From: a virus
Length of the DNA stretch: 30,139 bases
Strand: one strand, 5' to 3'
IMG/VR virus record: IMGVR_UViG_3300046777_000328
Coordinates: 1-30,139 of that record
Part shown: in pieces, positions 29,213 to 30,139 of the stretch
How positions within the stretch are numbered: position 1 is the stretch's first letter
Layout: each line of letters starts with the position of its first letter
Program-made: the position numbers and the translations under genes
Notes under the pieces: model-generated
What the model was told of the DNA's origin: nothing
Databases searched by the model: none
What the model saw: the letters and a program-made list of their open reading frames with translations, nothing else

Positions 29213-29394
29213 TCTACGCTTCCTTCCATAACCATATAAGGTACTGTACGAACTGTAGGAAACATTCTCATGAAGTCTTCCCTTGTGATGTCTTTACCTA
29301 TGTTAATCTCTTTAAAAGGCTTACCCTCTTGTTTAAGAGTAGCCTTCAAAGATACACAAGCTGGACAGTTATCCTTTGTGTAAACTGTAATCAT
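29209..29394 (-). CDS. Small glutaredoxin / NrdH-like redoxin
   Basis: Probably the electron donor for the ribonucleotide reductase encoded just upstream. 61 aa, shorter than typical glutaredoxins (75-85). It shows MITVYTKDNCPACVSLKATL with a CPAC redox pair (C10, C13), and TVPYMV with the conserved cis-proline. The glycine-rich last strand and final helix of standard glutaredoxins are missing. The ATG overlaps the reductase stop (TAATG), so the two are co-translated. Confidence 0.88.
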   Translation of the reverse strand: MITVYTKDNCPACVSLKATLKQEGKPFKEINIGKDITREDFMRMFPTVRTVPYMVMEGSVE

Positions 29395-30139
29395 TAAATT
29401 TCACAGCCTCCTGCAGTACAAGCTAATGTCTGAGAACCTTCAACATTGTCGGTACGTTCAATGAACTTATCCCAATCAATACCTAAAGGCATCTTAGACA
29501 CCATGTCGTGATATTCAAACTCATTGATGGACTCATAAGGTGTCTGGCGATAAGTTCCAGAATCCATAGGCAAGAAGCTCACACCTGTAATCTCATCAAA
29601 GTTATTCCATACCCAAGCTCCAACTTCAGGCCACTCATGCTCATTAACTGAGATAGTGATAGATGGCTTATGCTCTGTATAATGTCTCTGATAGAGCAAC
29701 CACAGACGCAAGTGCTTAATAGCATTCAAGTCTTCACGCAGTACAGCACCTTTCTCAACTCGCATTGGGAAGCTAAACACTGTAGTACTCTCAGGCTTCA
29801 TAACACAAGGCTCAGCTGGGAATCCTTGAGCTTTCAAGAAGTCAGTCAGAGGATCTTTGTTATCAGACCGTACACGACGAATAAAGTACTGACTGTGCTG
29901 AGGATGGATGCCACTAGCAGTGCCTGTAAGCTGAGAGACAGTGCCCTCTGGCTTAATTGCAGTGATGGCAGCACTTCGATTAATACCGATAGCGTCAGCA
30001 AACTCAGCGTTAGTATCAATAGCCACATTCTTCAGTCCTTCCAAGATAGCTGGTAGTTCAGCATTATCAGGGTCATTCAACAATACGTTATCCAAGATAC
30101 CTGTCATTGACACACCCAACAAACGTTCCTCTTCAGTGT
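29394..30139 (-). CDS. nrdJ: Class II (B12-dependent) ribonucleotide reductase, C-terminal part
   Basis: Reduces ribonucleotides to deoxyribonucleotides for phage DNA synthesis. Only the C-terminal ~248 residues are in the window; the N-terminus lies beyond 30139 (reading is open to the edge, TEEERLLGVSMTGILD). Diagnostic segments are IKPEGTVSQLTGTASGIHPQ, then HSQYFIRRVRSD, and GTYRQTPYESINEFEYHDMV. The C-terminus ends ACTAGGCEI with a C-x4-C pair matching the redox-shuttle cysteines of the monomeric adenosylcobalamin-dependent triphosphate reductase (Lactobacillus type). These features favour class II over class I NrdA. A redoxin gene follows directly. Confidence 0.88.
   Translation of the reverse strand, partial: TEEERLLGVSMTGILDNVLLNDPDNAELPAILEGLKNVAIDTNAEFADAIGINRSAAITAIKPEGTVSQLTGTASGIHPQHSQYFIRRVRSDNKDPLTDFLKAQGFPAEPCVMKPESTTVFSFPMRVEKGAVLREDLNAIKHLRLWLLYQRHYTEHKPSITISVNEHEWPEVGAWVWNNFDEITGVSFLPMDSGTYRQTPYESINEFEYHDMVSKMPLGIDWDKFIERTDNVEGSQTLACTAGGCEI

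Noticed and set aside
1-30139. CRISPR arrays, insertion sequences, integrase or attachment sites
   Set aside because: I saw no regularly spaced direct repeats with unique spacers, no transposase or integrase motifs, and no tRNA-like attachment site.

Overview
The window is a segment of a lytic, podovirus-like tailed phage genome (short tail, T7-like replication proteins). No integrase, repressor, rRNA, tRNA or CRISPR array is visible. The DNA is AT-rich with tightly packed genes. Several small accessory genes (1441-2564 and 2991-3203) resemble protein families I associate with Burkholderiales and their phages, so a betaproteobacterial, perhaps freshwater, host is my guess. This is inference from memory, not a search result.

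Layout. Positions 1-8063 form one leftward (minus-strand) early/replication block. It runs from a string of very small proteins (8063 down to 5520), through a T7 gp4-like primase-helicase (4840-3200), to a T7 gp5-like DNA polymerase whose C-terminus lies beyond position 1. Many of these genes are joined by ATGA or TAATG stop/start overlaps, and at least eight are too short to be found by ordinary length cut-offs. Positions 8064-9145 are a 1.08-kb gene-free divergent region. It holds five perfect DnaA boxes plus two near-matches, a consensus sigma-70 promoter pointing right, a chain of AT-rich palindromes, and a 27-nt element (26/27 identical) that occurs again, in the sense orientation, in the leader of the leftward helicase/polymerase transcript.

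Positions 9146-28988 are the rightward late block: small and large terminase, a DUF6321-like protein, portal, two small proteins, scaffold, major capsid protein, a strong intrinsic terminator, two small head-associated genes, a Gly-rich structural protein, an Ala/Ser-repeat fibre, a fibre/spike with a self-cleaving S74 chaperone, small membrane and DUF proteins, T7 gp11-like and gp12-like tail proteins, three large candidate ejection proteins, and a lysis cassette (small membrane proteins, a 3-TM holin, a GH24 endolysin). An internal sigma-70 promoter lies just after the portal gene. At about 29,000 a bidirectional terminator separates this block from a convergent minus-strand tail: a 51-aa protein, a small glutaredoxin, and the C-terminal part of a class II (B12-dependent) ribonucleotide reductase that runs off the right edge.

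How it fits together. The leftward genes copy the genome and make dNTPs. If the genome is circularly permuted, the polymerase at the left edge and the reductase at the right edge probably belong to the same leftward transcript. The rightward genes package DNA, build the virion and lyse the host. The non-coding centre probably controls both transcripts and, given its DnaA boxes, may be an origin or a DnaA-titration site.
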